The notes: generated by a model from the letters alone, not told the origin. Shown: positions 1 through 27,780, numbered from the stretch's first letter. The stretch: 64,000 bases of DNA from Latrodectus hesperus (GCA_037975125.1 CM075857.1:74853345-74917344); one strand, 5' to 3'. Made by a program: numbers and translations.

Positions 1-2730
1 GTAAATTAAAATACTACCATAATTGTTCAATAAGAAGATAAATATTTTTTATAATGTTGAAAAACATGCAGGTATATATAAATAAAGAAAATTTGCTTGT
101 GATTGCATAATTCTAATTACATTTTAATCAATTATTATAATATGCAAAAAAAAAATTGAAAAAATATATTTGTAATTGTTACGGAAAAGTTAATTGTTAA
201 ATATTTACATTTTTATTTTTTGTTATATTTATATTTTTTCACTTACATTTTAATCATTTAGTGGAGTTTTCGAAGTCATACAAAAATGTATTAGGCATGA
301 ATTTAGTTACAATATTAAGTCTGTATTATAGTCCAATATTAAGTGTGAAAATTACATCAAACTACAAAATTTTCTATTTTTAAAATGTAATATTTTCATC
401 CCAGAATTCTGTATGATACGCTCTTTTATTGGATTATGCTTAGTTAAAAAATTCTGATAAAAATATACAATTGTTAAAATAGGTATCAAATAATAAATTA
501 TTTTTGAACCACTATGTTGATTTTAATGGAGGAAGAAAAAAGAATGCAGAACATTAATTTTAATATAAAGTGGGCTTTTGAAAGAGTTAGCACTGTTAAT
601 TTTAAGAAAATCTAAGAAAATACATTTAAAATCTATATTATATGATTAATAATAAATATTGTAAAATTTACATCAAAATTTTCATACTATAATTAATTAT
701 AGTTATCATATAGAAAATAGCTTCTTTAAGAAAATATGACACATATCTTAGATAAGTAATTATATAAATTATTCCATGTTACCCAAAATAACAGCTCTCC
801 AGTATTATTTTAGCTTAGAAATAGGGATATGATTACTTTATGCCCTGTGGGAAGCAACAAAAAGAAAATATTTTTTCCTTGTTAAATGTAAGCGAAATTC
901 TTTTATAAATTCAAAAACTAGATGAAGTGATTTCAGAATTTCCTTGTTTTTGCATTACTTTCATCTTGATTTGCCTTGTATTAACCTTCATTATGAATTT
1001 TTCATTATCATCTTATATTTCATTATGTAAACTTATTAGCAGTATATATGTCAACATACAAATGTGTATACATTTTTACTTAAATCCTTCGTATCAAATA
1101 ATTGCATATACCTTTTTCATTTTACATACAAAGACAAGCAGCTTTATATAATTAGCGTAATTAATTTTTCAGGACAGTAAGGCAAGCATTTTTGAAATTC
1201 GACACTTTTTTAAATTATGTTGCATACTTTACTTGCCTTAACTTTTCTCTTCCTTTTATAAGAAGAGAGCTAGAAATATAATTGGATATTTCTAGTTGAA
1301 GAGAACTTATGTATTATTATGGTATGAAATTGAATAAAATTCATATAAGCAAACAGGCAATCGATTTATTCGTATCGTAATTAAAATTATAAATTCAACT
1401 TGAATGCTATATTCGAAACCTGATGTATCACAGCTCATTTTAATAAAAATGATAGATATTTAAACATTTAAGCACAGTTTATGTGGTAAATAACATAATA
1501 TTAATTGTTTCAAGTATTTACATTCAAATAATAAATTTAAATTGTTTGTTTGTAGTAAAAATATTTCAAGTCACACATAAAAATGTACTTATAAAATTAA
1601 AAACCATAAATAGGAGCAATGGGATTTTAGGATTGTTAATTCTTTCAATTCTAGAACGATTATTTATCCTGTAAAAAGGATAACACTGATTTTATACAAC
1701 TATTCTTTTCAGAGAACAGTATTATACATTAGTAAATACTTACAGTATTACACTGCACGTTTATTAATTTTCTTCTGAATAATAATGAAATTAAATTTGA
1801 ATGAAAATATAATTAATATATTTCCTGAAATTTGAAAAATGGAAAATATAATTTAACTATATTTGCACAAAAATTATTCCTGCACATAAATTTCAACAAA
1901 AAAAAATTAAGTAATAATTTTGCTTTAAATAATTTAATATAAATCAATCATAATAATAATGTACTCCGAACTAAAAAATGAATGTAAAAAATTATTACAT
2001 TTCATCGTGATATATATAGTTCTGAAAAGTCTTTTTAAATATTACTGTTTACAATATAGCCTTCATATGATTATATTTAGAAGATATATTTAGAATGATT
2101 ATATTTAGAAGAGTTCTTACGTTAAAATATCCAAATTTTAAAATCAAAGTCCTATTTTCATTAAATTTTAGAATTTTAATTTCATTTCTTAGAGAATACA
2201 CATACACTTTTTTGAAATACTAAATTACTTTTTAATTTCAAAATATAAAACTTAGCGTTCAATTTTTTAAACTGAAAGCTAAATAAAGATATTTGATTGT
2301 TGATAAAAGTTACATACATTTGGTTTAAAAATTTAATTTTAGAATTAAAACTTCTTAAAAATAATAAAATAGTTTAAAAAAATTTCTCAAATTTTATGAA
2401 AATAAAGATAATTTTTTAAAAGATTAAAAACGTCTTCCATATTCATTAAAAATTAGTTGGTACGAAAAATATGCGTTTTATGTTTGCAAACTAATCAGAG
2501 CTATTTTCAATTTATAATAAAAATAATTCCTATTTATCATATTTACACCATATAGATTTAATAAATTAAATTCATTTGATTGATATTATTATTATAAAAA
2601 TAAAATACTGAACAAGTAATATTGATATTCGTTGTTATATAATGTGCATTATCGGAAACAAAAATAAGATTGATGCCTAACAAATATATTTTCCTTCATT
2701 GATAAACAAAGTGCACATATTGGACGACGA
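1..2730. other. AT-rich spacer, no gene seen
   Basis: I see only AT-rich sequence with short chance open frames. There is no splice-supported coding stretch, no RNA gene and no recognisable repeat family. Confidence 0.6.
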
Positions 2731-3180
2731 CCCAATGAGCTGACGACCGACTATGCAAGGGTAGGTTCGATCACGTAATCACTTAGCTATTTTTTCCATA
2801 CAAACTGAAAATCCAGTCAATGTGAGTGGACTTAGCCAACCTTGACTTGTTGAGATTTGCCTTCTTCCCCTCGAGGCTTCCGCGTTTTCCGCTGAACAGC
2901 TTCTGCGAGTCAGTTGGGGAAATCGACGGAATTCGACTGACGGCCACAAGGCAATAAATCCACTCTTACATTGAGACAGTTTACTACGAGTGTGGAGTAA
3001 CTGCATTTCCACGGTTACAGAAGTTCGACCTTGTGAGAAAAACGGGTGCACATTTCGATCGAAATTGGATTGGCAGTCTAATAATGTCTTGAATTCAATG
3101 ATATGAGCAATTTCACGGATATAATCTGTTTTGCAACGGAAGTTGAAAATTAAGCATCTAAAATACACAAACCTCAATGG
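2731..3180. other. GC-richer unassigned patch
   Basis: This patch is clearly less AT-rich than its surroundings. On the minus strand it holds an open frame of about 132 codons (2779-3177) that I do not recognise, with no domain or motif I can name. A tRNA box-B-like string, GGTTCGATCAC, lies near 2765 on the plus strand, but I could not find a matching box A at the right spacing. It may be an old transposable-element fragment or part of an untranslated exon. The sequence alone does not decide. Confidence 0.3.
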
Positions 3181-11379
<8,199 letters not shown>

Positions 11380-11380
11380 T

Positions 11381-11468
<88 letters not shown>
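11380..11468. repeat. (TA)n microsatellite
   Basis: A TA array of about 90 bp with one AAA and one GTA interruption. Confidence 0.95.
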
Positions 11469-11469
<1 letters not shown>

Positions 11470-13540
11470 AAGATAATGAAGAGGAGGTAAAACATGCGCT
11501 ATTTTAGTACTTCTATATTTATTTTTTTGATTGAATTGTATTGTATCACAAATTTAGAATATTATTAGCAACAGCGATAAAAAATTTTAATCTAAAATAT
11601 TTATTAGTTTTTATGAAATGTATTAACTTATTACCTTAATATGAGAATGCATCAGTGATTACCTCATTTAGATTCAGCACAGAGGGGATAATTGTTTAAG
11701 TCCTTGGAAGGGTTATTGAATAATAAATAGTTAAGACATTAAAAGACTTGGTGAAATTAACACTCTGGAAATTTATAAATTGTTGGCTGCAAGCAGTTTG
11801 ATTATGAAATGGGTTTTCCATTCGAAAAAACTTTTCATAGATTTCTAACCGTAATCACTTGTCTCTAAGGATGCACACATTCTAACAGATGAGCAAATAA
11901 AATACAAAATGAACCGTTCATTTCTTGTCGTTCAACAGTGGCTTGGATTAAATCTGGAATCTTTAATTCTTAACAATGTGCTTCCTATGAAACACAAAGT
12001 TTCAATCAGCTCAATTATCGTCCAATTGAAAAAAAGAACTCATTACATTTTGTTTTTGAGTTAGAAGTGTTAGTCAAGTTTTACAGAAAAGATTTAACAA
12101 AATATAATTAATAGCTTTTCACTAGTTAGGAAACATAAAAGGATTGAATATAATTTGTTGTGGAAGAATCTTTATGAAGTAATTTTTTTCAAAACAAATG
12201 TGTCCTTAATAGTCTTATATGTGGCTGCTAAATAAGTTTTTTTATCGTGTAAATTACACAAAATGTATTAATATAAAATAATTGCAAAAAAAAACAACAT
12301 TGATATGACTACATCTTATTTCGGAAAAAATATAAAGATCAGATTTTGCAATTAAAATCAGTAAAATTATAAATTGTCAACAGAATAATAATATTCTAAA
12401 AATTAACTTTATGCGTTGATGAAATGGTCAAGCATTTAACTTGAGATACATTATTTAACAAATACTATGAAATATATTGAAAGAAGCCTCTTAGTTTTTG
12501 ACTGCAAAGGAGTTAAGAAATTAAAAATGTTGGCTCGCAAAGGACTCAGTACCTTCAACGAAGGAACAATAGTGGTTGCCACATATTGGCAAAATGTATT
12601 TTAACTTGAAGAATAGTACTGAAAATCAGTATTCATGTTCCAGCAGGAGAATAACAGTGAATACATAGCGTACAAAATAAGAGACTGATTCCAATGCACA
12701 CAAAAATTGTTCATTATTTAAAGATACTACTTCAGTCTTAGAATCTCAGCCTCATAAAGTGTAAAAAGTACCAAGTACAAATTGATCATATAAATATCAA
12801 TTTAAGTACACTGTTATAAGTATGGTAATAACTTACGATTACTAAATGTCCTTAGTATCTATTTTAAACATTTTAATCTGTCCCGTCTATCTGTTAAATA
12901 AAATATTTCATTACGTTTGCCATTTTGTTTATTAAAAATATACCAGATTGATTGTTTTAAGCTTGTTTCAACATCACATCATTTCTCTTAAATTACTGAT
13001 CAAAATAATTACCGACACTTTTTTAACGGTACATTCATTAAGGAGCACTACAAAGGAGTTACAAAACCTAAGATACATGTAACTATACCTCGTAGCTTCC
13101 TCTACATGCTATTATTTTATCAAACATAACGTTATCAACCACCCGATAAAACCTATTAATGATGATTAAAACTGGACATTTTATCAGGACAATCGTGAAA
13201 CAGCTCATCACCAGATTTACTTGTCGTTACAAGACTTCATTTCGTGATGAACATTTCTTACGTGGAAGTATTTGAATTAAAACAATAGTATCTTAGAATG
13301 AAACACGTCATTAATGAGAAGATGGTCTTAATTGAGGAATAAGACCGTTTCCGCAGTGGCAGTCTTCTCTCATGAGATTATGTAACAACCAGAAATCTCA
13401 AGACGTCAGGATTTTTAGTCATCACTGATGACCTGTTTACCTTCATTAATTGTGAGCCTCGTGTTCTTTATTCATTCTTGACCAAATAATCAAGGCATTC
13501 GTTTTAAAAAGTGTCACGTAAGTTCTGTATCCTATGACAC
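11469..13540. other. AT-rich spacer, no gene seen
   Basis: Mixed AT-rich sequence, slightly richer in GC from about 13,000 to 13,540 as it approaches the minisatellite. No coding or RNA feature is supported. Confidence 0.5.
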
Positions 13541-13550
13541 TGCAGGACAG

Positions 13551-13850
13551 AACGAAATGCACTTGCTGTTCTTATCTCTGAAATTCCGGAGTGTTCAGAA
13601 ATCGTTCGAAATGTTCAGAATCTGCATGACAGAAAGAAATGCACTTGCAGTTCTTATCCCTAAAATTCTAGAGTGTTCAAAAATGTTCAGAATCTGGATG
13701 ACAGAAAGAAATGCACTTGCAGTTCTTATCTCTGAAATTCCGGAGTGTTCAGAAATCGTTCGAAATGTTCAGAATCTGCATGACAGAAAGAAATGCACTT
13801 GCAGTTCTTACCACTGAAATTCCAGAGTGTTCAGAAACATTTCATTTTTC
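13551..13850 (+). repeat. Minisatellite, ~82-bp unit, four copies
   Basis: Four direct copies start with GAAATGCACTTGC at about 13554, 13636, 13708 and 13790, giving periods of 82, 72 and 82 bp. The second unit lacks about 10 bp that contain TCGTTCGAA. Units 1 and 3 are nearly identical, so a 154-bp two-unit block appears to have duplicated as a whole. Unit lengths are not multiples of three, so the overlapping 86-codon open frames (13557-13817 and 13711-13971) are repeat artefacts rather than a repeat protein. Confidence 0.9.
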
Positions 13851-13859
13851 GAGAATCAA

Positions 13860-19746
<5,887 letters not shown>

Positions 19747-20045
19747 TTTATATATAAATATATATAAACTAAACTCCATGGCACGACAGCCCATGTGGGG
19801 CAAGGCCTACAGTGCCCATTACTGTTTTCATGACTGAGATCCCTGGGGTGCGAAGCATATGTCCCAGTTAGGTGGTCACCCTAACGTAAGACCCCCAGTG
19901 TTTAGTTCCCAAGCATGCTTGGTACTCAGTTAATCGATCCACTGAAAATGGATGAAAGGCTGAGTCAACCTTGCCTAGCCCGAGGATCGAACCTCGGACC
20001 TGTGTCATGGGAGCGTGAAACGCTGCCACTAAGCCACCGGGTTTC
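19747..20045 (-). mobile_element. tRNA-derived SINE, family 1, near full length
   Basis: Read on the minus strand, the element begins with a tRNA-like head. Box A TGGCTTAGTGG is at 20026-20036 and box B GGTTCGATCC at 19984-19993. A tRNA-unrelated body follows and ends GGAGTTTAGTTT, then a TA-rich tail at 19747-19766. A second, 5'-truncated copy lies at 40898-41103 in the opposite orientation, which establishes this as a dispersed family. Both ends of this copy abut TA-rich sequence, so target-site duplications cannot be defined. Such an element would be transcribed by RNA polymerase III and mobilised by a LINE reverse transcriptase. It encodes no protein. Confidence 0.88.
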
Positions 20046-22230
20046 AAATATATATATATATATCAGCTTCTGTAAATTTATTCTTTTTACAAAATTAAAT
20101 ACGAATCAAATATAGGGGACTAAAGCGTAAAGGTGAGACATATTTTTAATATTAATTTATGTCTAAAGAAGTTTCAATAGTTAATCTGCGATAATAATAC
20201 ACATACAAATCAAACCAGTTTAATAATTATTATATATAATATTTGAAGTTTAGATATAACTTTAATCATTAAATTTGAAGGAAGGTATTCTAATTTAAAA
20301 TGATGCTTATATTTTGCTATAGGAAATCCAGAATTTGTATTTTTACAATACATAGTAATTTCATGTCAATTTTTGCACTTGACTTTTCATCAAGTGCAGG
20401 GATTGAAATATAAATTAAAAACACTCTATAAAATCCTCAATTTCGTTAAGCATTTACGCTATTTACTAAAAACATTTTCTGAGGAAAGTTCGTAGTTAAA
20501 AAGAGAATAGGCTCACTTTTCAGCTCCCTTATATATGTGTATTTAAAATTACTAATTTCATTGAGGTTGTGTTAAAAATTATGATTTTAAAATTAATTCT
20601 TATTCAATTTTTATACGTTTTGATTTTGTTGGTCTTTTTAATCCTTGAAGATCTTTAAACTGAATGTAGGCATTGAAAGATATTTCACCTAAAAATAATT
20701 TATGTAAAATATATTTTCACTGCCTAAGTTCTATGGTGATTTGTTAAATAAAATAATTTTGAATAAAGGATGGAAATGTTTAATTTTTAACTTAGAAACT
20801 AATCTACTTGATAAAACAATTTTAAAAAAACATATACTTTAAACCAACGCATGTAAGAATTCAAGCTATACATAAGAAAGTGAAACTTTCCTTGCTATTA
20901 TAAAATATTATATTTCTGAATAGTAATGTGATTTTCTATTATAAATTTTTATACTACAAATAAATCCTGAATATTATATTCAACTCATAGCAAAATGATT
21001 TTAAGTTTTAAGCAATAATGTGATCTATAAAGCATGTACAAATAAAAAATCAATGAAATTTCATTCACATGTAAAGTAATTCAGAAATTCCAATAGTTTG
21101 AGCTCTGATTTTGTTCATCGATAGATTTGACCTCGAGGTTTCTAAGACATCTGAAACATTCTATGCATATTTTACTTTTATGATCTTCGTCAATTTGCTT
21201 TTAATCTAACATGTCAAAATAATGTTTGATATTGTCTTAAAATTATGCCATAGATCGTTCCCAACAATCAAACAGGCATTTTGACATTTATCTGCAAATT
21301 AAAATTCGTATACAAAATTAAATTGTTTTAAGAACTTTTTTTACTTAAAACAGTGATTATTTATTTTCTAGTGTCATTTTTTTAAAGAAAATAAATTGTC
21401 AGACTCACTTAAAATGTAAGCACTAACTGAATAAAGTTAAAGCAATCCAACCAATTTATTTCTTAAAATTCATATATTTTTCTTAAAATTTTCATAAAAT
21501 TCATATAGCATAGATTTCTAAAAAGAGATTTCTTAAATAGATTTCTTAAAATTCATATAGCAATTTAATGCAATTAAAAAATCTTTTAAGCACTTTTTCC
21601 CATGAAAATAGTGACATTGTTACATCACGGCATTAATTCTAATACATTGATTAAATAGAAACCCCTCCCTCCTTTGCAAATTAAACAGTTCTTTACAATC
21701 ACTTTTGAAAAACATATTTTGAAAGGAAAGGTGAAATAACCTTTCATTTAAAAAATTTTGATACTTAATTTTTTTAAGACACGAAAAACATGTATTAATA
21801 AATAGGTATTACCTCTGACTTTATTGAAGATAACTTAGAATTTCTCCGTTATAATGATTAAAGACAGATGAAATGATAACATTTAATTCATAACTGGAAT
21901 GTTAATAAATTTGTTTAGGCAATATTCATATTTTAAATACGATGGCGACGACGTAAACGAAAATAATCGTAGTAGTACGTTTATTTAATTGTTAAAAGTA
22001 AGAAACTCGAATTTTCGGTTTCATTATTCAAAGGAATGTGTAAGAAATGTATGCCAATGGTGTTAATTTTCTGAAAAAATCAATATAGCGTCATATAATG
22101 TAAAACTTTAGTTAGAGTGTTAAAAAATAAAAATCAAAAAGTCTCACTTTACATGAGTTTTTTTTTATGCCGTGTAAGAGATTAGTAAGCTTTAATGTTT
22201 ATGGTGCGTAATCTTTCTCCCAAGCTTTAA
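20046..22230. other. AT-rich spacer, no gene seen
   Basis: No coding exon or repeat family is recognised. Around 21475-21560 a short string resembling CTTAAAATTCATATAGCA recurs, a small local duplication. Confidence 0.5.
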
Positions 22231-22548
22231 ATGAATGCTTCTAACTCATTCAAAATTCATTTCCCAATGGGGATGATGATGCATAATCACGGGAGAGAGT
22301 ACTATTTTTATAGGTCTACGGGCCAGCTGCGTGAGTATGCAGCCTGTGACCTACCTACCTCTAGCCTAGACCTACATTTACGTAGTTGTGATATCCGCAA
22401 GAGTCGGCGAGGAATATCGCACCTAAACGTTAATTTCATTCCTTTACGTAAAGCTGTTGTTATTGTTGTTTTTATAGATGTGAGCCTCTTTCTATTTAAT
22501 CCTCTTGTTATTATTTATTCTATAGGGTGGGATCAAAAGAAAGGTTAA
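22231..22548. other. GC-richer unassigned patch with 105-codon ORF
   Basis: This stretch is richer in GC than its flanks, especially 22260-22445, and carries a plus-strand open frame of 105 codons starting at 22231. The translation has no motif I recognise and a hydrophobic C-terminal third (about residues 70-97). The patch includes GTTGTTATTGTTG at 22456-22468, similar to the complement of the AAC-type tails of the retroelements elsewhere in the window. It may therefore be a retroelement remnant. I do not call a gene. Confidence 0.3.
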
Positions 22549-22969
22549 GAAAAAAGCAAGGCTGTAATTTTAGTAGTTTATTGTGTGAGGTTCAACTTTT
22601 TTTTTCTTGATTCACACTATGGTCATTAATGAAATATATCTCGGGTTATTATAACGCAGGAATATTCAATGAATCACATAAGCTGTTCTTAGTGGTTGTT
22701 TTAGATATTTGATTACGAAAGTAAAGTTCATGAAAAGAATAACTATCATTCAAGAGGATTATCTTTTAAGTATTTTTTTAAACATATTCATGTTTTTCTT
22801 TGAGGAAATGCTAATGTTGTTTTTATAGTGTGCTTAAACTATCTACTTATTATATTTTGCATAATTTAATACTCATTGCGTAAAAAAAGTGAAATTAAAT
22901 ATATATTTAAAATAAATTATAGAATTTTATATTAAAAACAAAATTGTATCCTTCCTGTTTTTTATTTAA

Positions 22970-23094
<125 letters not shown>

Positions 23095-23562
23095 TTTATA
23101 AAATGGAACCTGAACTACTTAGAGATTTAAAATTTGCTGCGTAAAAAGTGAAAATATAAAATTTGAAGCAATGCTGTTGTCTGTTGATATTATTAGAATT
23201 CGAAAAAAGTAAAACTTATAAACAGTTTATGAAGTACAGAATGTATTGACCGAATAAAAGTATTGAACAATAGTAGTTAAGCATAGTAATAGTTGTTAAC
23301 AATAGAGTAGTTAATAACCATTCATGACCAAAATTGAGTTAAGAATATTTTCTATATTATTTAAGAATATATTTTCCAGATAGTATTCATTGTTAATGCG
23401 GTTTCTTAACTGATATGGCAATAAAACTGCATGGTTTTAGTGCACTACATATTTTGTTTGTATGCTTTTATATTATGAGACTGTTACAATGGTCATTGGT
23501 ATACATCTCAACTAATAATTCTACACAGAATCAATAATACTTTTATAATTGTGATAAAACTG

Positions 23563-23817
23563 GGCACAGGTGCCATATAATCCAAGATGCCAAATTCTGA
23601 GATTGGCGATTTTTTGGCGGATTTTCTCGTGTATCTGGCAACCTCGTTTTTATTACGTCATACATATGGAGACCTATAAGAATTATGCAGAAAATTCTAT
23701 TTTAGTAACCCTAGTATTTACGTCATCGCTCATGTCACGATACGTCATCTTGGCAACATTTCTTCATCGCCAAAAAAATTCAGAATTTAGAATCATGGAT
23801 TATACGGCACCTGTACC
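23563..23817. mobile_element. 255-bp TIR element (hAT-like MITE), copy 1
   Basis: A short non-coding element with inverted ends, each beginning GGCACAGGTGCC or GGTACAGGTGCC and sharing about 60 bp of similarity inward. Imperfect 8-bp flanks (TAAAACTG at 23555-23562 and AAAAATTG at 23818-23825, 6 of 8 identical) fit an aged 8-bp target-site duplication. A second copy of exactly the same length lies at 51514-51768 in opposite orientation with a perfect 8-bp duplication. Eight-base duplications are characteristic of hAT and P superfamilies, but superfamily assignment from this alone is tentative. The element has no transposase and would depend on one supplied in trans. The 88-codon frame across it is incidental. 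Confidence 0.85.
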
Positions 23818-23825
23818 AAAAATTG

Positions 23826-25600
23826 TTACAAAGTGATGTAGTTGATTAAGTATATTGCAATTAATTCAACGAAAATGTGCAATTTCTTTGAGCATAAATA
23901 ACAAAATTTCTATGATTTATTTTTAAATAACTTACTTTCTTTGAATTATATGTCGATATAAATATACATTAGTTCAAACCATATTAAACGAAGTTTTTTA
24001 AGTGAATTAGTGTCAAGCAGTAAATATGCATTTATTAATTTAGTCATTACAAGTGTAGTAAATGACAGTCTTGAATAAATTATAACAGTCAATGAATCAT
24101 TAATTATGTTTTTGTAATATATAATAACTGCTAATGAAGTAGAATTCTTTTATTAAAGCAAACTTTCTTTGACGGTGAGAACTTTATGTTCTACTTACCG
24201 CAGACTCTGCCTCAAAGGCAAGCTAAAAAGGATTTCAAGCTTTCATCTCAATTCATAAATACTATACTTTAATAACTAACTCCTTTCTTTTCTCATAATG
24301 GTTATCTCTGAGCTTTCACGATACTAATGAAGCATAACGAAACCACATTCTTCACCTAATTCAATTTTTTTTTTCTATTTTAATATAGAGATCTTACTAT
24401 GCAACAGTATAATAACTTGAAGGAAAAAAAATATCCTCATTATATTTTTATGACCTATTATCTCTTAGAATATTGTATTTTATTACTCTAATTTGCAAAT
24501 TTGGCCATGATACACTTTAGTAACTCACATTTGCAATCCAATTTTTTATAATATTATGATAAGTTTATTCTCACGTTGACCTTGAAAAAAAATGGAATTT
24601 TTTTGTAAGTTTACATTATACATATATTGAAGTGATCCGGAGAAATTATTTGAGTCAGTCAACTTGATTTTTGATGTATTTAATGTATAAACATCTTGAT
24701 CAGTCAACTTGAAAAATTGAAGTTTCTCCTGCAAATTTTAAGCATGTCACATTACAAAAAAATGCTTATTATTTAGTCATTTACATTGCCAATAAAATAA
24801 TTTTTTCAGTGAAAAATAAATTTAAAATTCTGTTTGAGCAAGGTGTGTATTATGTTTCTATTAAATAAAATTAAATTCTTGTATTTAATTGAATATTAGA
24901 GAATATGTTATTCTTATTATTCTAAATCTTAAAAATTGTACAAAGAGTCTTTTACTTCAAAATTCAGTTTCCATGAAGAATTTTGAAAAATTTAACCATA
25001 TTTCTTGATACGATACACTGACAACATTATATTTTATTTATAATTAAACTTCAATAAATGCAAAACTTTAGTAACTTTATTTTTTCTAACTAAACTTACT
25101 AATAAAAATATTTGCGTAGTAAAATTTCAAAATTTTTATTTAAATCTTAATATAAATTGAAATTTCCGAAATCCTAAGATGAAGCAAAAGTATTCGAGTT
25201 TTCAGAATGAAAACCTAAAAGTGACATAATGTGCATCACTATTATTAACAATGAAAAGTATAACAACTAGGATTACACCACATGACTACGGACATGGTAA
25301 ATAATCTAGAAATGAAAAACATTAAATTATTTTTTATTCAATCGATAGTAGTAAATGAAAATTTTGTAAGGTTTAATTTAGGAATAATGTATTATTTTAT
25401 TTTGGTTTGGGGAAAGTTGTGTTAAAATTTTTATCAGATTTAGTTTAATTTAGGAAAATGTATTCAAACCATAAAATTCTTCTCAAGTCCATATTTTATA
25501 CAAATGAGTTATATCTATCCCATATGTATATATAATTGAATAATAATGTAGTGCTATGATTTTCCAGGATTTTACAGTGGGAGTAAATCAAGAATAAAAT
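23826..25600. other. AT-rich spacer, no gene seen
   Basis: No coding exon, RNA gene or repeat is recognised. Confidence 0.5.
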
Positions 25601-25619
25601 TTTCAACGTCTTTAATTGG

Positions 25620-26470
25620 CATTTAAAAAAATCTATCTTATATTACTATATTGAGGTGGTTTGCAGAATTTCATAGAAGTTACAATTCTTCTCACGTTAA
25701 TCAAAATTGAATTTTATACGCAGAAAGGTTAATCCAACTGTAATTCTGGTCGATGTGTGCGCAATACGAAAAATTTTAATCGATGATAGTTAAGACTGAA
25801 GGAATTTAATACTGGATTCAGTACCATACGTAAAAATATTTGCAAAAAATTTCTTGTGTAAGAAACAATTTGGCGTACTTTTTAAATTAGGCATTCAAAA
25901 GAGCTACTGTTAAGAATAGATAAAGAAATTCTTAAATCATTTTAAAATCTTAAAATTATAACTGGTGATGAAACGTATATGCAATTTTTTGTCGTTTCAA
26001 CACGTCAAAATTGTAAAGTGTGGAATTTTGATGATGCTCTCATGTCCACAATGGTTAAAATACATGTCATAAAATTTAACGCATGTTGTTTTCTTCAGAA
26101 GTCCAGAACTCATCAAAACCATCAAACTCTATGGTCAGAAGACAATTATAGCTAACTGGTATTAAATATCTTCCAGAAGTTATTAGAGAAGTAAATTTTA
26201 GAGGACTTATATTCTCTCACATGAAATACATCTTCTCATTCAGAAAGATTAATAGTTGAGTTTCTTAAACAAAAACACATCAAAGTTATAAATATTCCTG
26301 TTATTTACTTAACTAAACAATGTCTGGTTTTGGGACATTCTTTAAACTAAAAAAACTTTGTCCTTATTTTTTCTTAATCTAAAAAAATGATCACCCTTTT
26401 CATTCCAAAGTGGAGATTGATGTGGTTATAAATGCTTTTTGTGTTATTGATTTAAAAAAATGAAGGGCTT
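25620..26470 (+). pseudogene. Dead mariner-type transposase
   Basis: Translating the plus strand in pieces gives a recognisable mariner transposase skeleton. ITGDETY (about 25959-25979) carries the first catalytic Asp of the DDD triad, in the family's VTGDETW block. It is followed by a KVWNFDDA stretch in the position of the family's W-x(n)-DE block, then a TSSHS stretch (about 26229-26243) corresponding to the NASSHTS region that includes the second Asp, which is lost here. About 100 bp further on, FFKLKK matches the DFFLFPKLK region. The frame is broken by several stops and shifts. No terminal inverted repeats were delimited. This is an old inactive relic, AT-drifted to the level of its surroundings. 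Confidence 0.75.
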
Positions 26471-27046
26471 GAGTCATTTAATTATTGGAAAATTAACAAA
26501 TAAAGGATGACTACTTATGAGGGATGAAATTATTTCTGTAAGCATTCCTAAATTCTTTAGAATATAACTTTAGAAAAATAAGTGTACCTCAAAAATTCTA
26601 CATAAATCTTTATCAATCATTTCATTTACAAAAAATAAAATTATTTTGATTGGAAGTAATCTCATGACACATTTAGAGAACAATCATTAGAATAAATATC
26701 ATTAAAATGCTATTCCTTAGTTCCAAATGTTGCATACATGATCCATACAACCAAAACTTCTCAGCATATTACTTAGTCACATAATAAATAACCCATGAAT
26801 TAAATATTGACATGTTTAAGCAGTTTTTTAACGAGAAAAAAATTACATGATTTTTATAAATAAGTTACAGCTACAACTTTCATATGCTTATAATTAAATC
26901 ATTTTATGTAGGTTAAAGTAAATGTTTTACATAAAAATACTAAGTAGGATTGCTATTGTTTTTGCCGATTGTATGCTTCTTACAAGTTAAATTTTAGGTA
27001 AAAATTTACAACAATGTCTAATTGTTGATAATATCTTAAAACAGAA

Positions 27047-27780
27047 ATTTTTATAACATTTTACCATAAAGAAATATGCAATAAAAATCAAGATATTATT
27101 AATTCATTTTTAGTCTGAAGCAAGATATATACATATGAAAATGTAAATTTTAGAGTAGAATTTAATTGCATTTGATCGAAACCGAGGAAAAATAAATGAC
27201 TGTTTATTGGTTACTTTAAGAACTAAAATTGCATCATTGTTTTAAAAAGTTTTCAAGATTAAATAGTGTAAATTATTTTTTTTCTCAAATTAGAACTCAA
27301 TGTAAGAAACGTACCTTTGTAACAGACTGGAAAATTTATATTCAAGATAAAAAATTTTATAATATATTTTTTGTTTGAAAGATTTGTAAAATGAAAAAAA
27401 GTATGTTTTTATAAAACTGTTTACCATAAAGAAAAATGTAATAAAAGTCAAGATATTATTAATTCATTTTTAGTCTGAAGCAAGATATATACTTAAGAAA
27501 ATGTCAATTTTAGAGTAGAACTTAATTGCCCTTGATCAACTGAGGAAAAAATAAATGACTGTTTATTGGTTACTTTAAGAACTAAAACTGCATCATGGTT
27601 TTAAAAAGTTTTCCCGATTAAATAGTCTAAATTATTTTTTATTTTCTCAAATTAGAACTCAGTGTAAGAAACATACCTTTGTAACAGACTGGAAAATTTA
27701 TATTCAAGATAAAAAAAATTTATAATGTATTTTTTGTTTGAAAGATTTGTAAAAGAAAAAAAAGCATTTCATGTTTTTTA
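27047..27780. repeat. Tandem duplication, 360-bp unit, two copies
   Basis: The stretch from about 27047-27407 is repeated directly at about 27407-27780. Landmarks such as TTACCATAAAG recur at 27061 and 27421, so the offset is 360 bp. The copies differ by scattered substitutions and small indels and are roughly nine-tenths identical by eye. No coding content is recognised, so the unit function is unknown. Confidence 0.9.
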
